64,000 bases of DNA from Fimbriimonas sp. (GTDB lineage: Bacteria > Armatimonadota > Fimbriimonadia > Fimbriimonadales > Fimbriimonadaceae). The stretch lies in NCBI GenBank assembly GCA_031292555.1, contig JARLGV010000104.1, positions 1 through 64,000 on the forward strand, given 5' to 3'. Below the pieces are notes generated by a model. That model was not told the origin of the DNA and searched no databases. It worked only from the letters and a program-made list of their open reading frames with translations. The position numbers and the translations under genes were made by a program. This document shows positions 8,430-16,513 of this stretch, piece after piece (within the stretch, counting starts at the first letter, position 1; the number at the start of each line of letters is the position of its first letter).

Positions 8430-8911
8430 GCAAAGAACCAACGGCTGTCCTACCGACGGAACCCGACGAAAACGGGGTGACTCGTGCCCAATTCATAAAA
8501 GTTGCGGTCGGTGGAATGTGCCTCGCTTATGCGGCGGCTATTGGCTATCCGGTCTACCGCTACCTGAATTCGCCGGTCGAGCGCGAGGCTGCGCTGGCGG
8601 CGATCAAGGATGTGACGCTGGCAGGAGCCGACAAGCTCGAACTGGGAAGTGTGCTGCTTTTCAAATTCGGTCCCTACCCATCGATGCTGATTCACCACCG
8701 CGACGGGAAATGGGTGGCGTTCGACGCCGTTTGTTCGCACCTGGGATGCACCGTTCAATACCATCCGGACCTGGACAAGATCGTCTGCGCGTGTCACGGA
8801 GGCGTTTACGATGCCTATACCGGTGAGAACGTTAGCGGGCCCCCTCCCAAGCCGCTTCGCAAATTCAATGTGAAAGTAGGTTCTGGATCCGTGTTGGTTT
8901 CGAGAGTTTAG
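8426..8911 (+). CDS. qcrA: Rieske [2Fe-2S] protein of a cytochrome bc/b6f-type complex
   Basis: A 161-residue membrane-anchored Rieske protein that moves electrons from quinol at the Qo site to a c-type cytochrome. The N-terminus has one transmembrane anchor (residues about 23-45). Both cluster motifs are complete: CSHLGC (ligands C103 and H105, disulfide C108) and CACHGG (ligands C121 and H124, disulfide C123), followed by the Pro-rich loop GPPPKPL. The ATG overlaps the stop of the preceding membrane-protein gene and the stop is one base before the cytochrome b gene, so the three are tightly coupled. The short soluble domain resembles b6f/Bacillus Rieske proteins more than mitochondrial ones. 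Confidence 0.94.
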   Translation: MSKEPTAVLPTEPDENGVTRAQFIKVAVGGMCLAYAAAIGYPVYRYLNSPVEREAALAAIKDVTLAGADKLELGSVLLFKFGPYPSMLIHHRDGKWVAFDAVCSHLGCTVQYHPDLDKIVCACHGGVYDAYTGENVSGPPPKPLRKFNVKVGSGSVLVSRV

Positions 8912-8912
8912 A

Positions 8913-9980
8913 ATGGCTAAGATCTTCGAATATCTGGATGAGCGGCTCTCGATCACCGAACTGCGCAAGTTCGGCGAGAAGAAGGCCGTTCCGCTCCACA
9001 AGCAGTCTTTTTGGTACTACTGGGGTGGAATCTCGCTTTTGTGCTTCCTGGTGCAAATCGTCACCGGGGTAATGCTGATCATCTACTACAAGCCCGGACC
9101 GGATGCCTATAACTCGGTTCGGTCGATCACGTACGACGTCGAATTCGGATGGCTGATTCGGTCGGCGCACAGTTGGGCGGCAACGATCTTCCTGGTTTCC
9201 ATCTTCGTCCACATGTTCTCGGTCTACTTCATGAAGGCCTATCGGAGCCCTCGTGAGTTCGGCTGGTGGTCAGGCATCGCGCTCTTAATCCTCGGATTGC
9301 TTTTCGGCTTCAGCGGCTACTTGCTTCCGATGGATCAGCTTTCCTTCGTGGCGACCAAGGTCGGCTTGGCCATCCCCGAAAACATCCCGGTCGTCGGTCA
9401 CGCGATTGCGAACCTGATGCGCGGTGGTTACGAGGTCTCGGAAATCACGGTTCAGCGGTTCTTTGCTTGGCACGCCGTGGTTCTTCCCCTGATCTACATC
9501 CCGCTTTTGATGTTCCACCTTTGGCTCGTGCAGAAGCACGGCAATGCGGTGCCCCCGAGCGAAGAGGCAAAGCCGGAGAAAGAACGGATGACGATTCCGT
9601 TCTTCCCGAACTTCTTGATGAAGGACCTTGCGCTTTGGCTGGTTACGCTCAACGTGATCGCCTTCTTTGCCTCGATCTTTCCTCAGGACATTGGCAAGAT
9701 CGCCGATCCCCTTGGGCCGGCGCCGGTTGGCATTCACCCCGAGTGGTACTTCATGAGCTCGTTCGAGACGCTGAAGATCATTGGAAAGCTTATCCCTGGC
9801 ACGATCGGCGAAGCGGTTGGCATCACGATCTTTACTCTCGGTCTTGTTCTGTGGGCTCTCATCCCCTTCTACGATGTTCGGTCATTGGCCGGAAAGCGGG
9901 GAAGGCTGGCGACTTACTTCGGGCTATTCTGCCTTGCCGTACTTATCGTTACGACACTGCTCGGCTACGTAATGGCCTAG
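8913..9980 (+). CDS. qcrB: cytochrome b (b6-type core fused to subunit IV-like part)
   Basis: A 355-residue membrane cytochrome carrying two haems b for quinol oxidation. The four ligands are H86, H100, H187 and H202. Helix B spacing is H-x13-H and helix D spacing is H-x14-H, the latter typical of cytochrome b6/menaquinol enzymes rather than bc1. The Qo motif PEWY is present (HPEWYFMSSFETLK). The subunit IV-like part is fused at the C-terminus. The Cys that attaches haem ci in cytochrome b6 appears replaced: SFWYYWGG has Tyr where b6 has FYCLGG. It sits between the Rieske gene and a cytochrome-c-fused CydA-like gene. No separate cytochrome c1 or f gene is present, so the next gene may supply the electron exit. 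Confidence 0.94.
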   Translation: MAKIFEYLDERLSITELRKFGEKKAVPLHKQSFWYYWGGISLLCFLVQIVTGVMLIIYYKPGPDAYNSVRSITYDVEFGWLIRSAHSWAATIFLVSIFVHMFSVYFMKAYRSPREFGWWSGIALLILGLLFGFSGYLLPMDQLSFVATKVGLAIPENIPVVGHAIANLMRGGYEVSEITVQRFFAWHAVVLPLIYIPLLMFHLWLVQKHGNAVPPSEEAKPEKERMTIPFFPNFLMKDLALWLVTLNVIAFFASIFPQDIGKIADPLGPAPVGIHPEWYFMSSFETLKIIGKLIPGTIGEAVGITIFTLGLVLWALIPFYDVRSLAGKRGRLATYFGLFCLAVLIVTTLLGYVMA

Positions 9981-9992
9981 GAATCTAATCAC

Positions 9993-11366
9993 ATGAATTA
10001 TCCGAATTGGGAAGTACCTGGCATTGGGTTGCCGTGGGTTATAGGAATCATTGCGATCTTCCACATCATGATCTCCCATTTTGCGGTGGGGGGCGGCCTT
10101 TACCTGGCGATGGCGGAAAGAAAGGCGATGAAGGAGGGAAGGACCGACTGGTTTCCGCTTCTGGAGCGCCATTCGAAGTTCTTTCTCATCCTCACCGGCA
10201 TCTTCGGAGCCGTCTCGGGCGTCGGCATCTGGTTCGCGATTGGCCTCATTCAACCGGAAGCGACCAGCACGCTGATCCATAACTTCGTATTTGGATGGGC
10301 CATGGAGTGGGTCTTCTTCATGGTCGAGCTAACCTCCGCGATCGTGTACTACTACACATGGAATCGCATCCCGCAGGCTCTCCACCTTAAGGTCGGTTGG
10401 CTCTATGCGATCGCGTCCGTGTGTACGCTGGTCATTATCAATGGCATCCTCACATTCATGCTTACGCCTGGCCAAGCGTGGCTAAGTGTGGCAGGGACAG
10501 GAAACGAATCGGCCTACTTCTGGAATGCGTTCTTCAACCCAACGTATTGGCCAAGTCTCGTTCTCCGCATTCTGGTGTGTCTGTCGCTTGCCGGAGTTTG
10601 GGCTCTCGTCACTTTCTCTCGCTTGGACGAGGCCACACACGGCGACTCCAAGGTCAAACTGGTACGTTGGAGCACCTCCTGGCTCGCTCCGGCGTTCATC
10701 CTCATGCCGTTCGTCTTTGCGTGGTATGCGGCGATGGTGCCAGCCACCAACAAGCATCTCCTTGAACTGGGCATGTCGACCATCGGTTCCGGCTCATTCA
10801 CTCAGATCACCCGCGTTGTACTGATGTCGGTGATGAGTACGGCAACGGTTGCGGGAGTCGCGTATCTGTTCGCCTACAAGTATCCGAGAGACTTCAGTCC
10901 GGGCCATGCAACCGCGATCCTCTTCTTGGCCCTGATCGCTACCGGCTCGACGGAATATGCTCGCGAGGCGATTCGTAAGCCGTATGTGATCGGCAGCCAC
11001 ATGTATTCGAACAGCGTTCGCGTCCGGGAGGTCGCCCAGTTTAACAAGGAGGGGTACTTAACCCACTCGTTGTGGGCGCCGAAGGACATGACGTTGGCGA
11101 TGGACGTTGGACGCACCATGTTTCGTGGGCAGTGCATGAGTTGTCACACCATCGGAGGATATCGTTCGATGAAGCACTTCCTGGAGGAGCGCGACTACAA
11201 GGCGATCGGCAATGTCCTCAAAATGCTGCACGAGAACAAAAAGGACTCGCCCTACCATAACTTCATGCCTCCAGTCGTCGGAACGCCTGAGGAGATTCTG
11301 GATTTGCAGATCTACCTGGCAGCCTTGAATCCGCCGCCAAACAAGGGAGCCGTCGCCAGCCGATAG
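9993..11366 (+). CDS. cytochrome bd subunit I-like membrane protein with C-terminal cytochrome c domain
   Basis: A 457-residue fusion. The first ~370 residues are a CydA-superfamily membrane domain. FHIMISHFAVGGG (H24, H29) matches the haem b595 ligand region, and EWVFFMVELTSAIVYYYTW matches the helix carrying the paired Glu of the proton path. The final ~85 residues are a mono-haem cytochrome c domain with CMSCH and a candidate distal Met in NFMPPVVG. It ends the operon with the Rieske and cytochrome b genes, so electrons probably pass from the Rieske centre to this haem c, and possibly to oxygen. No CydB gene is present. Whether the bd-like core reduces oxygen or serves only as a scaffold cannot be told from sequence. 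A strong terminator follows. Confidence 0.78.
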   Translation: MNYPNWEVPGIGLPWVIGIIAIFHIMISHFAVGGGLYLAMAERKAMKEGRTDWFPLLERHSKFFLILTGIFGAVSGVGIWFAIGLIQPEATSTLIHNFVFGWAMEWVFFMVELTSAIVYYYTWNRIPQALHLKVGWLYAIASVCTLVIINGILTFMLTPGQAWLSVAGTGNESAYFWNAFFNPTYWPSLVLRILVCLSLAGVWALVTFSRLDEATHGDSKVKLVRWSTSWLAPAFILMPFVFAWYAAMVPATNKHLLELGMSTIGSGSFTQITRVVLMSVMSTATVAGVAYLFAYKYPRDFSPGHATAILFLALIATGSTEYAREAIRKPYVIGSHMYSNSVRVREVAQFNKEGYLTHSLWAPKDMTLAMDVGRTMFRGQCMSCHTIGGYRSMKHFLEERDYKAIGNVLKMLHENKKDSPYHNFMPPVVGTPEEILDLQIYLAALNPPPNKGAVASR

Positions 11367-11392
11367 ATTCCTTCCGAGCTCGAAGTCGATAG

Positions 11393-11432
11393 CGTGAATT
11401 GCCTTGCCCGAAGGCGGCCAAGGCAATTCACG
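11393..11432 (+). terminator. rho-independent terminator (14-bp perfect stem)
   Basis: CGTGAATTGCCTTG pairs perfectly with CAAGGCAATTCACG around a 12-base loop, and TTTAG follows. It lies 26 bp after the stop of the cytochrome-c-fused gene and ends the electron-transfer operon. The T-run is short. Confidence 0.75.
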
Positions 11433-11710
11433 TTTAGTGGGTACCGCTTAGCGAATCCACGCGAAATATCCGCCGATAATGTAAGGGAACTTTCCTGGCG
11501 TAACGAGCAGAACCACCGCCGTTGTTAATGTCATGGTGTGAACCTCCGATATGCGCGACAGTCTGTGGGAGGCGCATGAAGGAAAAATGAAGACCGCGGC
11601 AATCCTTGTGGAAATCGACTGCTTCCCGAGTGACTATCTGGGCTAGACTCCGTTCGAGGCTGTCCTTCATCCGGTCCCAAATGTTGGGGACGCCGCTCCT
11701 GAGGAACTAC

Positions 11711-12724
11711 ATGAAGCAGGTTGCCATCACCGGACCCATGGATTGTGTCGTCGACGAAGTGCCCGATCCAATTCGATCCCTGAATTTCGCTCTGGTCGAG
11801 ATCCAGTATGCGCCGATGTGTACTGAATTCCACCAGTTTCAAAATGGTCACAAGGATGATGCGATTGGGCACGAGGCGGCGGGCATCGTCCTGGAAGCGC
11901 CGCCGGCAAGCCGCATCCATGTGGGCGACCGAGTCGTCGTCATGCCTCAGAATGGGTGCGGCAAGTGCCCTCTCTGCCTCGCAGGGGAGCACATACGCTG
12001 TTTGCACCCTGTGAACCCACTGGAGATTTGTGGGTCGCCAAACGGGCGTGCGACCTACGCCGAGAGGCTCATCCAGCAAGACTGGCTTCTTTGGCCGATT
12101 CCGGACGATATCTCGACGCGTCACGCTTCGATGGCGTGCTGCGGTTTGGGACCGACGTTCAATGCCTGCGAAACGATGGACGTCGGCACAGGTGACGTGC
12201 TGCTCGTGTCGGGCCTCGGTCCAGTAGGCTTGGGCGCGGTTGTGAACGGCGTCGTCCGCGGGGCACGAGTTATCGGCATCGAGTCGAATCCCTATCGAGT
12301 CGCGCTCGCCAAGGAGCTTGGGGCGACCGACGTGGTCGACCCGAGAGGCGATCGGGTAGCCGAGACGGTGCGCGAACTCACCGGCGGCTTGGGCGCCGAC
12401 ATGGCGATCGAAGCCAGCAGCACCGAAACCGGTCCGTCAGTCCTGTTCCGCTCTACACGCATCGGCGGTCAGATGGCCAGCGTCGGCTGGGGCGGTCCTA
12501 TTCGAATGGCGGATTTGGTGGCAAGGGGCATCACTCTCCATGGTTGCTGGCACTGGAATCACCTCCGCCACTCATCACGTATGGCCTGGACGATTCGCAC
12601 CGCGGCGCCGCTGCTCGACAAGATGATCACTCACGAGTTCCCGCTTACCGAAGTCGAACAAGCCTGGAAACTACAAATGACCGGTCAATGTGGGAAGGTC
12701 CTTCTCCACAATGCAAGGTGCTAG
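11711..12724 (+). CDS. zinc-dependent alcohol dehydrogenase-like protein (MDR superfamily)
   Basis: A 337-residue cytoplasmic NAD(P)-dependent medium-chain dehydrogenase. The catalytic zinc region shows APMCTEFH and GHEAAG. The structural zinc motif is complete (CGKCPLCLAGEHIRC), and the Rossmann fold has GLGPVGLGAVV followed by an acidic residue in IGIESN, which favours NAD. The ORF track opens at 11606, but ATG 11711 has a ribosome-binding site (TGAGGAA) and matches the family start. An imperfect hairpin (about 12725-12748) lies between it and the convergent methyltransferase gene. The substrate is unknown; a polyol or sugar alcohol would fit the neighbourhood but nothing proves it. Confidence 0.87.
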   Translation: MKQVAITGPMDCVVDEVPDPIRSLNFALVEIQYAPMCTEFHQFQNGHKDDAIGHEAAGIVLEAPPASRIHVGDRVVVMPQNGCGKCPLCLAGEHIRCLHPVNPLEICGSPNGRATYAERLIQQDWLLWPIPDDISTRHASMACCGLGPTFNACETMDVGTGDVLLVSGLGPVGLGAVVNGVVRGARVIGIESNPYRVALAKELGATDVVDPRGDRVAETVRELTGGLGADMAIEASSTETGPSVLFRSTRIGGQMASVGWGGPIRMADLVARGITLHGCWHWNHLRHSSRMAWTIRTAAPLLDKMITHEFPLTEVEQAWKLQMTGQCGKVLLHNARC

Positions 12725-12782
12725 CCGTGGGATGGCGTATCCCCGCGGCCATAGTCGGCCAAATGACGCGCGATCAGGTTCG

Positions 12783-14060
12783 TTACCCCGTGGGGCCGGC
12801 CGCCTCCGATATTGCACGTTGCAGGCGTTCGAGGACTCCTGAAGTCAGACGCTTGAGTCCGTAGAACTCCAGGACCCTTCGGTGGGCGAGTTCTTCCGGT
12901 TCGTCTGTCAGTTCCATGCGAATGGCTAGTTCCACCAGTTCACCGATTGGGATATCTTCGAACGATCTCGGTCCACGTTCTCGGATGAGAACTCTAGGTG
13001 CGCCGGGAACACACAGGACGTTGCCGGACTTATCGGCGGGGGCGGTTTCAACTACCTCGACAAGGCCCTTGGAGATCGCTTTGGCGACACCAAATTCAAC
13101 TGCCTCACGTGTCGACCCGGTCAACCGGCCCAGCCCCATGCTGTCTCGGTACCTCTCGAACACTGTACGGACCGTGGCCGGACCCTCGACTCGAACGATT
13201 TGCTCGACGACAGCCGCGATCTCGCTGTGCGTAACTTCCTTCGGGTTGCTCACCGAGCCATCGAACACTGTGTAAGGGAGCGGTTCCAAACGCGACGAGC
13301 CTTTTCCGGCAGTTGGCATCGCTCCTCTTCCGCCTGGCTTCTGCCAGAGCATCGTGTGAAATAGAGGCACGCGATACTCGTCGATCATGTCAGGATACGC
13401 TTCAACCGCCTCGAAGGTCGGCCGGGGCTCACGGTACGCCCGAAGGAGCAGCCCAGACTCGAGAAACGCCGACATATAGGACTCGAGCGGGCGGTGGTAG
13501 TTCACGATCCGGATTCCCGACCACTCCAGGTCGAGTACCTTCTCGTCGTAGTAGTCTTCAACGGCCACATGCAGCTTTTGACCCGATTCGGTGCGATACC
13601 AAGCGGTTGCCCGCGTCGAAGCGAATGGGTTGATGTTGGCCACCACTAGCCTGCCTTCCGGTCGAACGACTCGCGCCATTTCCTGAATGGCGGTTCGATA
13701 GTCGAGCACGTCGATAAGGACCAAGTAGGCGATAACGACATCGAAACTCTCGTCGTCGAAGGGAAGCGACTCCGCTCTGCCATCCACGTATTCGCCCGAT
13801 GGGTCGCGCTCTCTCGCTGCCTTCAAGAGTCCCGCTGTTGGCTCTAGGCCGACTACGGCCGCTCCTCGACGCGACATAATTCGGCAGAATCGTCCCTCAC
13901 CGCAACCGACATCCAGGATGCGAAGCCCGGAGACGTCCCCCGCCAACTCGAGCATTGCCGGATCGAGGAGCATCTCCCGATTCCGGTCACCCCGATCTAT
14001 GTTCAAGATCCAGTTGGACGCTGATGCGTCCCATCCTCCGTTGCCACTGATAACAGTCAT
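12783..14060 (-). CDS. SAM-dependent methyltransferase fused to a DUF3320-like domain
   Basis: A 425-residue protein. Residues about 1-245 form a class I methyltransferase: motif I LDVGCGEGRFC, acidic motif II GLEPT, then LPFDDESFDVVIAYLVL and VVRPEGRLVVANINP. Residues about 265-425 resemble the DUF3320 domain normally found at the C-terminus of DUF4011-type SF1 helicases: VVEQIVRVEGPATV, a basic helix, IRERGPRSFEDIPIGELVELA, EFYGLKRLTSGVLERLQRAI. The fusion is unusual, since DUF3320 generally accompanies a helicase and nuclease fold. No helicase is nearby. The methylated substrate is unknown; nucleic acid is possible given the C-terminal partner, but the N-terminal domain resembles small-molecule methyltransferases. 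Confidence 0.75.
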   Translation of the reverse strand: MTVISGNGGWDASASNWILNIDRGDRNREMLLDPAMLELAGDVSGLRILDVGCGEGRFCRIMSRRGAAVVGLEPTAGLLKAARERDPSGEYVDGRAESLPFDDESFDVVIAYLVLIDVLDYRTAIQEMARVVRPEGRLVVANINPFASTRATAWYRTESGQKLHVAVEDYYDEKVLDLEWSGIRIVNYHRPLESYMSAFLESGLLLRAYREPRPTFEAVEAYPDMIDEYRVPLFHTMLWQKPGGRGAMPTAGKGSSRLEPLPYTVFDGSVSNPKEVTHSEIAAVVEQIVRVEGPATVRTVFERYRDSMGLGRLTGSTREAVEFGVAKAISKGLVEVVETAPADKSGNVLCVPGAPRVLIRERGPRSFEDIPIGELVELAIRMELTDEPEELAHRRVLEFYGLKRLTSGVLERLQRAISEAAGPTG

Positions 14061-14860
14061 CGCTATACGTTGAATCCTACTTCAATGAGGCACTTTGGCC
14101 GGGGTTCGTTTCTGGGAATGATAACGGGGAATTCGAGCGGATCCGCCACTCTACGCGCGCGAACCGGCGGTATGTCGGTCTAGGTCCGGGTGAATGCCGT
14201 CGTCGATCCCACGGAGTACACCGTTTAGTGTCATGAAATATCATTACGTAGATTTGGATGACGGTGAAATGGCGACTGGTACATGAGGGTGAACAAGGAT
14301 AAATTCTAGTCGTTAGGCCACGGCGGTTTCGAAGGGATGTTGCACGGAAAGAAGGCTCGAGGCGGGCAAGGGCACCAGATCTCCAATGTTCAGCGGGGAA
14401 GATATTCCTCGCGGCTCGATATAGGACACCAATCAGCGCCTCTTAACAAGCTCCTCGAAAGCGTTTTCAGTTATTTCCAGACGTGTCGAGAAGAGATTGC
14501 TGCACACCGGCGCGAGGCGCAGAATGAACTTAAGTAAAGCGTCAGATCGCGACCGCATGAATGCCGGACAAACAGGAGGCCCGTGCCGATGATTTCTGGG
14601 ACTCAATGCGCATCGATTGCGAATCGTGACTTGCCGAATCAGGGAACCGGTCGGGTACGCAACTGTCTAAGGGTTACTGTGAGGCGGAAGGGAGATCGAG
14701 TTGCATGGAGCGGTGGACATACTTCACCGGCGATGCATTCTTACGCCACGGACCTAGTGCGATCGCCTGAATCGTCACGAACGCGTCAAGTAAAGGCGAT
14801 CTCAGTGATTTCAGACTTGGCAAGAGATCGAATTCAACCCATGGATCTGGAGGCGAAACC
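14061..14860. other. 800-bp intergenic region without a supported gene
   Basis: Two short plus-strand ORFs (14337-14537 and 14583-14864) show no recognisable domain or convincing start, and their composition differs from neighbouring genes. The last ~30 bp hold the ribosome-binding site (GGAGG) of the downstream SDR gene. No inverted repeats or mobile-element traces were recognised. It may hold promoters or a decayed gene. Confidence 0.5.
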
Positions 14861-15646
14861 ATGATCTACGGGAACAGGGTCAAGGGCAAAGTAGCGATAA
14901 TCACCGGTAGCGCGCTCGGTATTGGACAGGCCTGTGCCAAGTTGTTGGCAGCCGAAGGGGCTGCCGTCGCAGTGACCGACGTCAACGACGAAGCGGGACA
15001 ATGCTTGGTCGACGAGATCTGCGAAGCGGGTGGCACAGCTGGCTTTTGGCACCTGGATGTCTCCAACGAACGTGAAGTTACCGCCGTTACCCAAATGGTT
15101 CGAACGAAGTTCGGGCCGACCACGATTCTTGTCAACAACGCAGGCGTAGGGGGCACAGAAAAGCCCACTCACGAAGTGACTGCGGACGAATGGGATAATC
15201 TCATGGCTATAAATGCCAAGGGTGTGTTTCTGTGTACCAAGCACGTGCTGCCGCAAATGATGTCTGTCAAGCGAGGCAGCATCGTTAATCTATCTGCCAT
15301 CTATGGGCTGGTGGGAGCAAGCCAAATGGCGCCGTTCCGGGCCTCCAAGGGAGCTGTGCAGTGGCTGACAAAGACCGATGCGATAACCTATGCGCGTTAC
15401 GGCATACGCGTGAACACGATTCATCCTGGCTTCATTTCCACACCGATGACCGAGAACCACCTAGCTGCCCGTGGCGACGATTCGGAGGATACGAAAATTG
15501 CCGCCCAGCGACTTCATCCTATGGGCCGAATGGGCGATCCTGAGGATGTCGCATTTGGCGTGCTTTACCTGGCCTCAGACGAGTCCCGGTTCGTTTCGGG
15601 CGCCGAGTTGGTCATCGACGGAGGGTTTTCCGCTCGACTATGCTAG
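14861..15646 (+). CDS. short-chain dehydrogenase/reductase with Phe in place of the catalytic Tyr
   Basis: A 261-residue classical SDR. The cofactor motif TGSALGIG, VTDVND (Asp pointing to NAD), NNAG and the catalytic Ser region NLSAIYG are present, as is the tail SGAELVIDGG. At the active site, where the family has YxxxK, the sequence reads FRASK, so the proton-donating Tyr is Phe while Lys is kept. The codon is TTC and no frameshift is visible. The start is supported by GGAGG eight bases upstream. The stop overlaps the ATG of the following flavin-binding gene by seven bases, so the pair is co-translated. It may be a catalytically impaired or altered SDR, or a binding protein. Confidence 0.88.
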   Translation: MIYGNRVKGKVAIITGSALGIGQACAKLLAAEGAAVAVTDVNDEAGQCLVDEICEAGGTAGFWHLDVSNEREVTAVTQMVRTKFGPTTILVNNAGVGGTEKPTHEVTADEWDNLMAINAKGVFLCTKHVLPQMMSVKRGSIVNLSAIYGLVGASQMAPFRASKGAVQWLTKTDAITYARYGIRVNTIHPGFISTPMTENHLAARGDDSEDTKIAAQRLHPMGRMGDPEDVAFGVLYLASDESRFVSGAELVIDGGFSARLC

Positions 15647-16074
15647 GCAATCTTGATCCGACGCAGATCGAGGAGGTTTTGCACGGCGAAGCTCTGGGCA
15701 GAATCGGCTGTCACGCCGGTGGGCGCACTTACGTCGTACCCGTCACGTATGCCTACGACGGCGAACGGGTGATCTGCCACAGCGGACGTGGAGACATGTT
15801 ACGCATGATGCATACGAACGCGACCGTGTGCTTTGAGGTCGAACACGTACAGAGCCTGGCTGACTGGAAGTGCGTCGTTGCCGACGGGCGATTTGAAGAG
15901 CTGGAGGGCGATGATGCAGAAGAGGCGGCTAGATTCCTGGAGGATCGGCTACAACCTCTAATTGCGAGTGCCACGGCTGCCCCCTATTCGGTTGTCGGCC
16001 ATGGCCTGCATCCTGACAGCGTCATCTTCTCGATCGTACTCGGTAGAAAGACTGGCCGATACGAGCATCCCTGA
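15640..16074 (+). CDS. pyridoxamine 5'-phosphate oxidase-like (NimA-type) flavin-binding protein
   Basis: A 144-residue split-barrel FMN-binding protein. The pattern LGRIGCHAGGRTYVVPVTYAYDGERVICHS and the later VCFEVEHV..WKCVVADGRFEEL match the nitroimidazole-reductase-like branch of the PPOX superfamily. Members act as small flavoenzymes on F420- or FMN-linked substrates. The ATG overlaps the SDR stop (ATGCTAG), and a strong hairpin terminator follows, so this is a two-gene operon. The partner SDR lacks the catalytic Tyr, which suggests the two proteins could work together, but no pathway can be named. Confidence 0.85.
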   Translation: MLGNLDPTQIEEVLHGEALGRIGCHAGGRTYVVPVTYAYDGERVICHSGRGDMLRMMHTNATVCFEVEHVQSLADWKCVVADGRFEELEGDDAEEAARFLEDRLQPLIASATAAPYSVVGHGLHPDSVIFSIVLGRKTGRYEHP

Positions 16075-16090
16075 ACAAACGGTTCATACG

Positions 16091-16129
16091 GCATGAGACC
16101 CTGATTACAAGGCAATCAGGGTCTCATGC
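16091..16129 (+). terminator. rho-independent terminator (16-bp perfect stem)
   Basis: GCATGAGACCCTGATT and AATCAGGGTCTCATGC pair perfectly around a 7-base loop, 16 bp after the PPOX stop. No long T-run follows, but stem strength and position make termination the best explanation. Confidence 0.75.
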
Positions 16130-16513
16130 GAGGCATTTACTCTTATATGCGGATCCTTTTAAGCCTGATCCAGGGCCCGTTCAGTTTTTGGATTTCAATG
16201 GAGTTCGTCGGTTAGTTTTGACGTCGAGCGTCCAAACTTCGTCTTGCTCCTCACTCGAACCGCAGTGTTTCTCAACATCCCGCCAAAGCGACTTTACTCG
16301 TTCATCGACCGGTCGGATATCGGGTGATTCTTCCTCCTTGCGCGATTATTGGTACCGCGCACGAACATAGGTTATGCCGTTTTCTGGCTCCCTGCAAGTC
16401 GACGTTTCGACGTCATGGAAAGGCATGACACGGGAATCTCTGACATGGAAAATTCGGCTTGAAACGAGGCAAATTCAGGTTCAACATCATATCACTGGCG
16501 ACATAAAAACGCG
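16130..16513. promoter_or_regulatory. 384-bp region upstream of ECF sigma gene with two ATGGAAA repeats
   Basis: No gene is supported (the 60-codon ORF at 16188 lacks domain features). Two copies of TNACATGGAAA/GTCATGGAAA start 30 bp apart (ATGGAAA at about 16415 and 16445), and a small GACGT-TTCG-ACGTC hairpin lies just before. The three-helical-turn spacing would suit a regulator or sigma recognition region for the downstream sigma gene; this is inference. Confidence 0.3.

Noticed and set aside
14337-14864. Two short ORFs in the 14.1-14.9 kb gap
   Set aside because: Low-complexity sequence, no conserved blocks, and the second overlaps the SDR start.
16188-16370. 60-residue ORF upstream of the sigma gene
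   Set aside because: Ser/Thr-rich with no domain, and follows a terminator without a ribosome-binding site.
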